Made by a program: the position numbers and the translations under genes. The notes under the pieces are model-generated. The model ran no database searches, was not told where the DNA came from, and saw only the letters and a program-made list of their open reading frames with translations. Of a stretch of 64,000 bases of DNA, positions 35,401 through 49,100 are shown piece by piece; the first letter of the stretch is position 1, and the number at the start of each line of letters is the position of its first letter. Source of the DNA: Mercenaria mercenaria (Eukaryota > Mollusca > Bivalvia > Venerida > Veneridae); contig NC_069367.1 of NCBI RefSeq assembly GCF_021730395.1, positions 14,506,501 to 14,570,500 of the forward strand. Reading direction: 5' to 3'.

Positions 35401-36135
35401 GGGGATCACTTTTTTAAAGTTTAAAACAAATCATCAATTATAATTTGGGATGGGGTAAAGTCATCAATTATTTTTCACAAACCCCATTCTGTTTTTATTG
35501 CTATTGGGCTGACGGGCGTAAATGAATTTGCATATTTTTTATTAAAATTAACCATTTCTGAGAGTGTACGCACGCCAAACCCTTTTTAAAAAAAAAAATT
35601 TACAGTTTAGGTTTTTAAAAAAACCCATCACCCAAAATAAAACAATAAAAAAGTGGGGGGCATCTTTCTAAGAGGGGTTTTTTTGGGTTTTTTCTTTTTT
35701 AAATTTTTGGGTCCCTTGCAGCAAACCCCCCGTTCTTGATTTTTTTCTCTAGTTCAAAAATTTCCCACATACTATTAAACTATAAAAATAAAGCATGAAC
35801 GAGAAAAAACAAACTACAATTATACAAGTTTGAGTAGAGTCTACAGTATGTACTTAATTTCTACATAGTAACACTTCATAAAAGAAAATAATAAATTCTT
35901 TCCAGACATCGGAATTTTTACAATTTACTAAATCATATTTCTACTTAGTCTTGAATAAAAGCTATTACTAAAATTTTTTTTTTTACGCTGATCATAAATC
36001 TTAAAAAAAAATTTTCTTTGTCTTTTCAAAAAAACAAAAAAAGGGATAAAAAAGAAGTCAAGCTGTAAGAAGAAAGAAATTTTAAAAGGGAAAGGGAAAT
36101 GAAAAAAAACAACCTCGCAATAATAAACAAAAACC

Positions 36136-36136
<1 letters not shown>

Positions 36137-36152
<16 letters not shown>
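36137..36152. repeat. poly-C run in the blurred region
   Basis: At least 14 C residues in a row followed by A runs; the length is not reliable. Confidence 0.7.
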
Positions 36153-36167
<15 letters not shown>

Positions 36168-37011
36168 AAAAAACAACACAAAATTGCGAAAGAATTTATT
36201 TTGGGTTTTCAATTCTTTTTCTTGAATAGATTTTAGCGTATAAGAAGACACATATGAGGGCATCAGGGCCCCAAAAGGAAAAAAGGGAAAAGAAAAAAAG
36301 ATGTAAGGGGAAAAACCAGAAGAAAAATTAAACACTAACATCTCGACAAAGAACGTAAAAAAGCAATATCCATACTTCGTAACGTCTTAAAAACGAGTCT
36401 TTGGATATTTACCCCGTTTTTCGATATCTCTTATTCGAAGTTAGGATATAACCATGTAGGACTTTAAAAACGAGGAAAAGCCGAATCGTTGTAAAGGAGT
36501 TTAACTGTTTTAAAAAGCCCAAAACGGGCCAAAGGTTAAAATGCACTGAATTTGAATGGAGGGAAACGGGACATTTTAACATCTATTAGCCAAAAAACTT
36601 TATACCAACAAAAAGAAAAAAAATATAGAAATTTTAATTTATTTGTTTAATATTTTTGCGTTGCTAAAACGAACGTGTCGATTTTTTTATTATGGTTTTT
36701 GTACATTTCTATCAAACAAACATGGTTTACATTGTCAAAAATTTTTTATCCCTATTTCTAGTTTCCTAAAACTATGGCGACATCTATGCCCCGAAAACTA
36801 TCCCCTGAACTATATCACCTTGTTCCATTTCCCTTTCCTTTGAAAAATATGGACCTAATTTTATTTTTTCAGTTTACTTTAAGATTTTTTAGAATCTCTT
36901 GGTTTTTTTTATCTTTAAACATTAGGGGAAAATTTTTTAAAAACCAAAAGTTTTTTTTTTTTTTTTTTGTTTTTCAACCTTGACATAGTTCATTTTTCCA
37001 AGAATTTTTTT

Positions 37012-37205
37012 TCATAATTCCAACCTGGCAAAAAGTCAAGTTTCGCCAACCTTTTTGGTTTTTTTCGTTATTCCCGTATTGTCCAACAATAACAGGCCAC
37101 ACAATTTAAAAAACATTTTTTTCTGTAATCCTGGGCCTTTTTAAAAGCGCAACTCTAGGGGATTGGATGGTTCCGACTTCACTGTCTCGTGAAATCGGAG
37201 GCGCT
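37012..37205 (-). pseudogene. blurred second half of the FTP domain (gene copy 1)
   Basis: Aligns along its length with the intact paralogous exon 61333-61547: shared words include 'gttattgttggacaatacg', 'tgccaggttggaat' and 'aatcccctaga'. The frame is not kept and homopolymers are longer than in the paralogue. It lies inside the blurred stretch, so it may be a real exon spoiled by consensus errors rather than a pseudogene. Confidence 0.55.
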
Positions 37206-40200
37206 TTAAACGATAATAATAATTAGCCTATTTATAACTGTGTGAAATATTTGCAATCTGTTTTGAAAAATTTCTTAGTACATGCTGTAGACAAATTTTC
37301 CCCCTTTCTTGAAATTGATTTGTGGTACTAAAGTAATAATAAAAGAAACTAAAAGGTATATAGTTACTCAATGTCTTTAACATTGCATTGACATTATAAT
37401 TATAATACATGACATTATAATTTGCATTTAGATGGCAGGATGAAAAAATACAAACATTAAGGTGATTTCATACGCTTGGTAACATTTTATTGGTTACAAT
37501 ATTCAAATGTACTTCCAAGAATGTGCGCGTGTATGTTTTGTGAATATATACCTTTTAAACATAAAGTACGGGGCCTCCGTGGCCGAGTGGTTTAAAGGGC
37601 GCTGACTTCAAATCACTTGCCCACACGATTGGGTTTTAAATTTACCCGGGGGATTTAAAATTTTTCATGGAGGAAACATCCGCTGGCTTACGAAGTTCGG
37701 TTTTATACTATCCATCTAATATATCCCGCCGAGGCGGGGCCCAAAAGACTTTTTTTAAAACAATATAAAACAATTTCATCAGCGTATGAAACCAACGGGA
37801 ACGCGCTTTAAAAAAATGTTATACGACAGAATTCTATCTGGGGTTTGAAACATTAAATTTTGTAACGGGAAAGCAAATATTTTTTAAAAATCAAACCCCA
37901 GGTTGATTAGTTTTTTGGGGTTCTTCCAAAAGAGTCCATAATGTCCCTTGACCTAAATTTAAAGAAAAATTTAAAAAAATGAATAAAAAAAGTTTAAATT
38001 GTATTTAGATGCCTTTCTGATACAACAAATTTTTTTTCAATGTTTGCATCAGAAAAGAAAATTTCAAAAATGATCAACCCACATAGTCCACCCTTTTAAA
38101 GGAAAGGTAATGTGAAAAATAAAAATTGGTTACTTAAGACAGTACAGACCCTTACAATTTCTTTAATTTTGACCCCTTGACTAGGTCTGTTTTTGCATCA
38201 AAGAAACACTGATTTTCTTTTTTATTTTTAAAACTGTTTATAAGAAATTAATATTTTTTAAAATTTTTAAAGTTTTAAGAAAAGAAAAGGAGAAGAAAGG
38301 GAAAATAGTTTATTCCTTTTTCAAAAATTGAAAATTATACAAAAGGGAAATTTCCTGAAAATAAAAATAAAATTTAAAAAAAAAGATTAAAAAAAGCACC
38401 TTTTCGAAAAGCATTTCGTAACAGAGAAAAAAACAAAATATGAAAATAAATTTTTTAATCATTCTACTGTTTAAAATGATTAAATCAAAATCAACATTTT
38501 TTAAAATTTATAATTTTTATGGGGGTGCGAAGACCAGTGCCAAAAGTTTAAATTGAAAAAAACGTTTTTTTAGAATTTCCCCCAACTGTAGGGTTTTTTT
38601 CTAATTTTAAACCTTTCCATACCAAGTTGAAGGGAACTTAAGAAAAATTTAAAAGCCGTTTGGAAGACTAATAAAAATTAATTGTCCCAAAAAAAATCAC
38701 GAAACCCCACCCATTTTAAAAAATCTTCATTCCTAAAACTGGCCCCCAAAATAATATTTAAAATACGAAAACATCTCGCAAGTAAAAAAGGGCCAAATGC
38801 TGACAGAATTTTGATCTTAAAAAATGCTTATGAGGAACATTTAACAAAAAATTGCTATGGTAAAAAAAGGGAAATAAAAAAAGCCAAATAGTTAAACACT
38901 CCATGTGTGACCTTGACCTCTAAGCGAAGTGCCTGTATCTTAAGCATGACATATCGTCGCATTATTGAGAACATTTGTGACAACTAATTGAATGACAGAG
39001 TTACAGACCGGACATTAAACAGATTCTGTTAACATTTGAACTTGGAGCTAGGGTCTGTTTTTTGCATGCGACAGACTTTGCTAACATTCGACCTTGGAGC
39101 TAGGGGTCTGTGTCTTGCATGAGACATATTGTCTCATTATAGGAAACATTTGTGCCAAGTTATTTTAAAATCCCTTCATGGTTGGAAGAGTTATACACCG
39201 GCACAAGACGTACGGACGGACAGAAGGACGCAGTCATTTCTATTCTCTTTTTTTCATTGCAAAACTGACAATATCCAATACGCAGTAAAGAACATTTGTT
39301 AATTTAAAGTCAGAAGAAAGCTAAAATGATAATATTTATACTGATCAGAGGATAAACGAAAATGGCTACTTAGCGAAATTGTTTCAAAGTTTCGTATACT
39401 GGAGAGATGCGAAAATATCAAAATATTGATTTTAAATTAAACTGTTAAACTGTCTATTGCCATTTAAAATCTTAGAGTTTCATCGAATTCTTACAAGAAG
39501 TTCAACAGGAAATTTAAAAGTTTTATAAAATTTTAATGTTTCTAATATCTGTAATATAAGTATTCACATGTTTTAGAACTTAGAAAAAATGTCAGCTTTT
39601 TTAATTTTATGGCCAAAGTTAATATATCTCATGAAATGTCTGTGTTAATTGTATGTCTTTTTCTCTTTAGATTTTAAACTCTATATTTCCTCTATATCAA
39701 TATATGAAATAGGAATGGGGCTTCATGTATCGATAACAAAGTAATGAGAAATAAACAACGCCGTAATGGTATGAAACATATTTTTACTGGATAAGTTAAT
39801 TCGCTCAAATCGAAATGATTTACCAGCTTTTCTGTTTAAAATCTTCAGCCGCCGGATGGAGTATACTTGTAATAAGTCCACCTCCCACCACGCTGTGTCC
39901 TCCACAAATACATCAGTGTGAGTACATACTGAGAATTCTGTTTTCCATATACCGTCTGTTGCCAGATGTGCAGTGTTATTTATGTATGTTGAGCTCTGAT
40001 ATGCTGGTTTATCCATGGCCATATTTTGGATGTCTATAATAAAGAATATCATAGGTCTCGAGATCGTTTGATAAAAACGATACTTTTTAGATATCTGGAA
40101 ATTAATGCTATGTTTCTTAAGAATGCTTTGAAACTAAATTAATGACAGATTATATGTTACAGACACACATGATAACTAGTTGTTTTTACCACTTTTTACG

Positions 40201-43200
40201 ATGAAAATCGATAAAGTGTTTGTAACGCTTTACTAGAGGTAAACTGGCTCGATTATAAATATCTATCTTACTGCGCAGTTTATACTTAATCCTTATAGCG
40301 ACAGCGGAAAACATTTCTATTGCCGCTGCAGTCCAGGTTCGATTCCCGAAACGATCATCATTTTTTGTCTTGATTTGGCATTTTTTAAGATCGTTTAGAA
40401 GCAAAAACTTAATAAAAAAATTCTAATGTTCATAATATGACCAAATTTCGAATTGTAAGAAAGATCGTTTTTAGCCAAAATCTTAAGGTCAGTGCCTTTA
40501 ATGGCAAAGAAAATCTCCTATATAAGTGACCCCCCCCCCCCCCCCCAAATACCAGACTTTTTAATCCCCAATATACAAGATCCTGTCTGGTCCAATCTGA
40601 TAAGGGTCCATAAAACCCCTGTAAACTTGACATGTAGCCTAATTATTGTCAGAGAATCATAAATTTTATTGCATACAGATAAACTGGTTATTTCCTTTGT
40701 TTTTTGTTGTTTTTTTTTTTTAGAATGTACACAAAATTATTTTAATTGATGTTGAGTAATGACCCAGCCAATTAAATAATAACTCTTATAGCAAAGCAAT
40801 TCTCACTCCTTAACCAATAAAGAATTACTTAAAACTTAATAAAAGAAATTAAGAAGTTTGTTTATTCAATGATTATGATCTTTTTATCAAAAGTAACAAA
40901 ATAAAACCAGAAAAAAAAGATAATTGCTGGATTTTATTAGAAATTAAAGAAGCGTTCAGTTGCATTTTTAGTAGATAAAATGGAATATGGATAGAAGGAT
41001 TTTATATATTAAAAATGCATAATTCCCCTTGTATTGTCTAAATGATTCTTTTATGTATAATAAAATCCAGAATAAAGAGATATCATTGTTCAAAATACAC
41101 AATTTATTATTTCTAAAAGCTATGTGCCTGAATGCATTTTTTATATTTTTGATTAAAAAAAACAACAAAAAACAAAAAACAGCAATGGTGAAATTTAATT
41201 GTTAAAAAACTTGATAATTGAAAATATAAAAAAAGCACTGTTGTATCTTATCACTTTGTTTATTTAGCCCTAATTCAATCAAGCTTTCTAAACTCGTTAT
41301 AAAGGTGAGGACTGAATTGCTATGAAGGTGAGAAATATCACCTGGAATTTATGTACTGCACAGTAATACAGTAGCTTATTATGATAAACAGAAGCAAGTC
41401 TATCAATGGTCCAGTCTTGTGTATTGGCCCTTACAGCCGATATGCAGACCGTATCATTCCCATAGGTCACATACCTGGCATACCAGAATCAGTGTCTTTA
41501 ACTTTGACTGTTAAACGCTTCTCCTTTTACAAAAGTTTGTTAGGATGTCTAGGTATTTCTGAAAGAACATACTATAGTATTTCTTCATGGGCTATGGTAA
41601 CGCGAAATAATAGAAAGATTACCTGAACACTTTATATTACTGGAATACAGTTAAATTAGACAACCATTCCATCCAAAATACATCAAGATAATTTATTCAA
41701 TGATTTAATTAACCGAAGACGTAGGTAATTAAAACAACACCCAGTATATTAAAAACGCACACCCATGTTTTTTTCTTTCTCTCATAATGTTTCCTAAATC
41801 AGTTAACAGCCATAGTCCCTACAAGTTCTCTCTTTGCTTGATATTTAAATATTGATCTATAAATACTTTGTCCAGGTAACCAAATAGTCTCAGAAGAGTT
41901 GGGGATTTTTTGTTGCATTGTTTCACTTTCCCAAGTAGAAACATGTTTTTCAGACTTAAATATTAAATGGGGACAATTCGCTGGTACATGTATACAAGCG
42001 AGAGGTTTTGAGAGGTTCTTATATAACTTTAAATCCCTTTGAATTAACTCCACTGATCTAAACATAAAACAGAGTTGGTAGATTTTACATGTATTTTGAG
42101 TAAAAGTATTATTTTGTCTTGTTTTATTTTTGATATTTTTAATGTAATTGTTGCTCAAATATAACTGTTAGATTATTATTAGTTAAACCTGCGTATTATA
42201 TTTTCATTGAATAGGAATGTAATATTGTGTTCTACAAACAACACAATATGTGAGTCGCCTGATATACACTGGTAGCACATTATAATGCCATTCATGTGAT
42301 TTTGTTTACAAAAAGTGAGAGTATCAGACGCTTGTCTAACCACCCAAGGAAATTCAAATGCAAAGCTTTTTTCCCCCCTCAAAATCATCTTTGCAAAAAA
42401 AAGAGAATAACAGCCGCGCCATAAGAAAACCAACAAAGTGGGCTCGCGACCAGCATGGATCCAGATCAGCCTGCGCATCCTCGCAGTCTGGTTAGGATCT
42501 ATGCTGTTCGCTTTCAAAGCCTATTGCAATTATAGAAACCGTTAGCAAACAGCATGGATCCTGACCAGACTGGGCGGATGCGCAGGCTGGTCTGGATCCA
42601 TGCTGGTCGCAAAACCACTATATTCAAATGTTGTAAAATGTCACAATGTACAAATGTGCCCATTTTCAGAAAAAAATCTTTATACTGATTTAAAGCAATT
42701 TCAAAAAAAAGTTCATAGATGTGAAGCATGCATGGAATTATAGAAAAATCTTTCCCAGCTCCATTTTATGGCTTATATACCCCAGTTCCCCCTTTAAAGC
42801 TAAACCATTATATAACTGAGTTACTAAGCTATTACGTTTTGAACAGAAACAAATACCAGATTCAGTTTGCATATTTAGGTACCATCATTACAGATTTATT
42901 CGTTTTTTTACATAGAAACTGTTTTGTAATTATTCACTTTTACAAATATGAAACAGGCATAGTAACACTTTAAATAAAATGTTATCAATTTTGTTTTACT
43001 GATATCAGCCATTTATTTTTGCTTTTGATTATGTTCGACCTAAATTTTCCCACGATTCCGTTTTCTTAAAAATAGAAACTGCTATGTTTTAATAAGTGTT
43101 TCCCTTCATATACATCTGCTTGGTCGTAACTTCATAGAAGTTCTAACAAGCTATTGCTTGTTAAACAAAAACGAGTGAAACTGTATTTAATTTTGCAAAA

Positions 43201-46069
43201 TGCGCACTTTTTGAACGTCACAGTTATGATCTTATAGCGTTAAACATCATAGCGGCGCGCTAATAAAAATAGAAACAGAAAATATTTGTAAGCAACTTCA
43301 AAACTGTAGACAATTATCCTTGATATCGTGTTATCAAATAATATAAATGTATATCGAATTGTAATTCGCTATTGTATAAAATCACTGTGTGTCTACTCGT
43401 AATATAATTCCTTCGCATCTGGACTCCAAACGACATGTTATTAATTATCCCTGTTAGGGACATATCATTTCTCAAACACTTTTTCTTCGAATTACTTACT
43501 GTTATTGACGATACAATCGATGCTAGGACTCCAAGTCCCAGATATGTCACAGCTGATTGTTTCTTCAGTGATGACATTGCTAGCATCTGTCGTCCTATTA
43601 GACATATAGTCTATGTGACAACGAACTGTTGCGAGCGTCATGGACGGTTTTGTACATATGTTCAGTTCAACCACTGCAGAACGTATAACGGGTTTGCTAC
43701 ATTCTGTTGGCGAATACCACATTGTTAATGAAACGAAACGAAAATAACAAATAGTTACTCTACTGACAAATAAACTGAACATTCAAATAATACCTTGTCA
43801 ATGAAACAAAACAAAAATAACGATGGCAAATTTCATTGACATATACACTGAACTAGAAACACATTGTCAATGTAATAAAACGAAAAAATGATTACTTACT
43901 AATAGTTTATTGACATATACCCTAAAATCAAATAAAATATTGTAAATGAATTTAAACCTCACTTTGGTTACTTATACTTCATTACATAAACACTGAACAA
44001 ACAACACATTTTCAATGAAACAAAACGTTAATAACGATTTCTTACTTTATCAACAAACACAATGTACAAATGCGACACTGTCAATGAAACTATAATGATC
44101 ACTGACTATACTGACATATACAATGAACAAATGACACATTGTCAATGAAATGAAAACAAAATAATGATCACTGACTGTAATGACATATACAGTGAAGAAA
44201 TAAAACATTGTTAATGAAACGAAAGCAAACTAATGATCACTGACGTTTCTGAGATAAACAATGAACAAATAACACATTGCCAATGAAACGAAAGCATAAT
44301 TACTCACTATTCTAACAGATACACTGAATTAATAACACACTGTCAATGAAACGAAAGAAGAATAAAGATAACTGACTTTATTGACGTATACACTGAACAA
44401 TTGAGCCATTTTCCATGAAAGGAAACAAAATTAATGATTATTTACCTTGTATATTAGCATTTACACTTTAAAACTTTTAACGCTTCCCTAACGCTTCCCT
44501 ATAGTATGGCAATAGCTTCCCTATAGTATGGGCAATAGCTTCCCTATAGTATGGCAATAGCTTTCATATCACTAAGGATATTTTATGATTTTTGTTCACT
44601 CGTTGAACAATAAGTTGTTAGTAACATGTTAAAGTTTAAACAAAGTTACGACTAGCACTCATTTCTTTTTTTTTTTGGTTTTGACACGATCATTCAACTT
44701 GTATCAAGTGATTGGCAATATTGCATTTTAGTATTCATTAATGTTATCCATTAAATAGTGAACTTCATCATACAGTTACACAATATTGATTTACTATTAA
44801 ATACGATTTTATGGTTGACTGATACGGCTGTTCCATGCCCCAAAATTACCTTCTGATATTGTTCTTGAAGATATTTAGTACCTGTATCAGCCGGGCAAAT
44901 ACAGCAGTTAATAATTTTATTCTTCAATTTGAATATAGGCGTAGGAGCAAGGGTTTTGTAGCTGTGGCAGCATGTGAAACAGATAAGGAGTTGGAATGAT
45001 GTGTATCGTCAAACAGGAGAAGAATGTTTGTTTTGTTTTGTTTTGTATTTAGCTGGACTATTCTGTCCTACTCACCCTGGCATCGGCGTTACATCTCGGT
45101 TAAAGTTTCGCATGCCAGTACATATGTCTATCATTTAAAGGCATATGGCTTTGAAACAAATTTATTTCTTTTCATCGCTCAATAACAAACATCACGGGGT
45201 TATGTCCCATAGCTCTTGTATGTATTTTAGCCAATTATGCCCCCTTTTGGACTTAGAAAAGCCTGGTAAAAGTTTTGCGTGCAAGGTATGAATAACCGGT
45301 GGCAACTATTATTAACATTAGATGTAAACGAAATGTTCTCCATGTTTTACGGCCGGTTAAAACACGCCTCAGTATATAACAGTAGTTTTATGGCAGAATT
45401 AAATTCTTTATATTTTCAGGTTTAATCTCATTGGTGATTTAAGACATATCTACATTTCATGAAGAAATTTGCTTTTGTTTAATATATAGCAGACCACACT
45501 TTCATAGTCTTTTATACCTATTCGCAAATTAAATAATCTATTCAATTAAGCTATTTTTTTAAAACTAGTTACTTCTCACCTTTCCAGCTCCCTCTGATGA
45601 CTTCCCACGTTCCATTTTCCAAGCACTTCAATTCATTGGTGTCATGAATAACGTACCCAGGGTTACATTCAATGGTTTGTTTACTGCCTATAGAAAACTC
45701 ATTTCCCGAAGATTTTCCGTTAGCCACATCGGGATAAGGACATTCTGTAACATATATACGAAATTCTGGTCATTTGTTAAATAACAGAATAGCTTACAAT
45801 AAAAAATAAAGGTTTCTGTCTTAACATGGACAAGACCCAAGTTGGAAACACAAGTCCAAAACTATACAACGATGTATGTGCAGATGATATACATGTACAC
45901 AAAATAGGTAGACAAAGTTGTATAATATTATGCAGCCAACAAAAATGAAACAAACATATATAGAAAAGTATTGGAGCCCGCCTTGAAATGATAGAAAACC
46001 CAACTTTTAAACTTTTAAGTTTAAAGTGGGCTTATGTGCACTTTTCAAATAAAAATCAAGCTGAACTAG

Positions 46070-46125
<56 letters not shown>

Positions 46126-49100
46126 GTGTGTGTGTGTACGTGCGTTTGCGTGTGTGCGTGTGCGTGTGCGATAGCGTGCGCGTGTGCGCGTGCGTGTGTG
46201 TGTGTGTGTGAAAAGGGTGGAGGAAATTATAGTTTTTAACTCAATACACAAGACTCTTACTGTTACTAGTACGAAATAATACCTTTCCAAAGATGATGTT
46301 TCTTATTTTGACTGTGGCAGTCTTTTTAAGAAAAGTCAAACTGCATGCAGAAGTAGCTTCCCTTCAACTTCAGAAATCTCTACCTATAGGTAAGGGAGAT
46401 CACTGGGTACAAGATTGAAGAAAAGAACTTTTGTTTTATTTGTCTGATTTATTTAATTTCAAAACATCAACATCAAACAATTATCACATTCAAATGCGCA
46501 GCAACCAAAAATTGCTTTTATAAAACATTCACCAAAACATAATACCACTTTAAAACGTATATTGATATAGAAAAACTCATTCTCGATCCTACTAAGTTCC
46601 AAAATAGTGTAGATAAACATTATCCAAGCGAAAAGTTTTGTAGATTTATTGTCGCTCCGAAACACTCGGGTTGTCATATTTTTTGCTTGTTAGGACTCAA
46701 TTTACAATAATAAAAATTCCTTTTAAGCCAGTCCTGAGGGTGGGGGTGGTGGCATAGGATTGTTGCTTATTTTATAACCTCTCATGAACATGATGAACAG
46801 ACTCAATCAAAACGTCTCGTTACTTTGCTTGGTTCGGTTCTATGCTTCTAAAGGATATTCTTATATTCCTACAGAGGTATTAATACCTACTAGTCAATGT
46901 TTGTTTATCAAAAGTGTGATTTGTTTCGTAAGGGACCAGTTTGTGCATAAAACGTACAAATACGTAATAGTGTGAAAAAGTAACACCCAACCAAGAGACA
47001 AGTTGTGATAGAATCTTGAATTAATCACGGGTATGAGGACGCCGAAGAGAGTGTAAACGCACAAGCAAAACCTTTCTAAGAACAGGTAAAACCAAGATTC
47101 AGAAATACCTTTTACAGGAGTCTTTACAGAATTACTAAAAGCTGGAACGTACTCGATTCCGTTTGAATGAGAACAAAAATGTCCCCTAAAGCTAGTGCAC
47201 GGCAACAATTGTTTAAAAAGAACATAAAGAAAAATAATAAGAAATCTACCGAAAACGAATTGTCTTCTTACGAATTTATGATGACTTTAAATAGTTTTTT
47301 CAATGAAAAAAAAAACAAAAAAAAAAAAATAAAAAAGAAACCATTTAAGAATGTTTTGTTGGAAAAACTTAGTAGCAGTGATGTATATTTTAGCAATGCT
47401 GAATAACTTGACATTTTTTTTACGGTGCAAACACATTTCAGCACCACTGTAATGTTTTGAAACATATCTTTTATTAATTCAAGTGATTATGCCTCGTTAC
47501 CGCCCAATGATTCGCAAATAAATGACAGATATTATTATTCCAATAGATTTTCAATATTGTTATTTTCACAAAGCTGAGCATATGGACAAGAAGTAATGAA
47601 TTATTAAACGATTCGCAGTATTTGCAGACAGACAGAGATCCTAATGTTCGCATGTTTGTTTTATGTTCACATAAATTAAAGGAAAATTTATTGACTTATT
47701 ACATAAAAATGGAACATGTTTTAAATTAATAAAAGTCAGGCGTATCTTTAAAAGTTGTTAAGTGCATATACATGTATATGGGACCTATGATGTTTTATAT
47801 ATTTTCAGTATGAAATCTTGTGTTTAAGCAAATTGTTCCCTGCAGGACTATTTGTAAAATTATGTGGGTTTAAAACAAACTGAACCACTCTCAATTGTTT
47901 TGTAAATGATCTGCAGATCTTGCTGAACTTTAAAGATTCCATTTTCCAGCAATGCGAAGTCATTCAATACTGGCCCAGAAATATAAAATCCCCAAATTCA
48001 TTGTTGTACAGACTAATTTCTGAAAAATGAGTGTGTATTGAATAATAGGTTGAAAATGTTAAAAGTAGTACGGTGCCCCTAAAGTGACATGTTACGCACT
48101 TTTTTCCACTTAGGTAATGTGAGACTTTTTTTTATTTCGTTTAAACGAATTAGTTATTTCGTTTAAACGAAATAACTAATTCGTTTAAACGAAATAACTA
48201 TTTCGCTTAATAAACGAAATCATTTCGTTTAAACGAATTAGTTATTTCGTTTAAACGAAATGATTTCGTTTAAACGAAATAAAAAAAGTTTCACATTACC
48301 TAAGTGGAAAAAAGTGCGTAACATGTCACTTTAGGGGCACCGTATTAAAGAGTTTTGTAAGATTATTTTTTTTATATATTTGTGAAATAAAGAATACGTT
48401 AAACATATGTATGTTAGTATTATTAAAGTTAGAAAACATATGACCTACAAATGTAACATTGGTGTGCTGAACTTAGTATATTTACTACATAGGAAAGTTA
48501 CAATTCGTTTTATTAGATCTGTCAGCAGACAACAAAGCTCGCTTCGAAAGATAAAAAGGTTAGCAAGAGCACATACCGAAAAGGTGATTAAGTTGTAGGG
48601 TGTAATATTTGATGCGCATGTGTTGATGGAACATGGAGCCAATTTGAATCAATATACTAGTATGGAACACTTTTCCGATTGGATTTTCAAAATGTCCGAT
48701 TGGAGGGTGTGAGTTTGGAGCCCAATCGGACAAACTTTCAAATGATCTTTTAGTACATTTTTTCAAATATTACAAAATTGTACCATTTATTTCTCTTTGA
48801 CACCTAAACTACATTCTAAACTAAGGTAGACGTGTCTAAGTCATTTAGAAATGTTAGTGAGGTTTGCTAAAGTCATGCCTTTGCAAAGATATCCTGGTGA
48901 TTGATATAGATAAAACAATAAAGTGAAAATAAAAATTCTAACATGACGCGATTTGATTGCCAACTAAACAATTAAAGAAGAAGTTTATTCTGTGATAAAC
49001 ATCGTTTGACATGCAGACCGGTAAGAGGACATTATGTATGTCAAATATGACGTCAAACTAAAACTGAAAGGAATACAAAACAGGGGAATTTTTGAGACAT

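Larger units (their letters stand above)
28070..38900. other. blurred, homopolymer-inflated stretch (probable consensus error or strong decay)
   Basis: From about 28.07 kb the texture changes: very dense runs of 5-10 A or T and frequent runs of G or C, with few mixed words. It stops near 38.9 kb. Where it can be compared with its paralogue (56.7-61.6 kb), differences cluster as single-base runs lengthened or neighbours turned into the same base, e.g. 'ctagaatatttgtat' against 'ctaaaaatttttgatatt'. The SINE at 37571 has lost its B box the same way. No gene can be trusted here, including the 117- and 137-aa frames at 30383, 30923 and 35928. See findings. Confidence 0.6.
31310..41800. repeat. 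segmental duplication, copy 1
   Basis: Collinear, same-strand match to 56720-62800. Matching blocks: 31310-31660 with 56725-57090; 34440-35160 with 57530-58270; 35640-36340 with 58380-59270; 36350-37210 with 60650-61560; 39340-40050 with 61790-62440; 41495-41800 with 62445-62800. Copy 1 has extra DNA at 31.7-34.4, 37.25-39.3 (including a SINE) and 40.05-41.5 kb. It covers the 3' part and downstream flank of a PAN-CCP-FTP gene. Confidence 0.8.

Noticed and set aside
35928-36341. 137-aa frame with poly-Gly and poly-Phe
   Set aside because: Product of homopolymer runs. The paralogous sequence at 58.7-59.3 kb has no matching long frame.
40320-40345. tRNA gene from a B-box-like ggttcgattcccg
   Set aside because: No A box or cloverleaf partner at the proper distance.
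41799-42158. 119-aa open frame on the minus strand
   Set aside because: No known motif. Its 3' edge overlaps the duplicated intron sequence whose paralogue is not open, so chance is more likely.
43725-44430. CRISPR-like array
   Set aside because: The whole 70-bp unit repeats with gradual divergence; there is no repeat-spacer pattern.
45988-46290. Cys/Val-rich and Thr/His-rich frames
   Set aside because: Translation of a (TG)n microsatellite on both strands.
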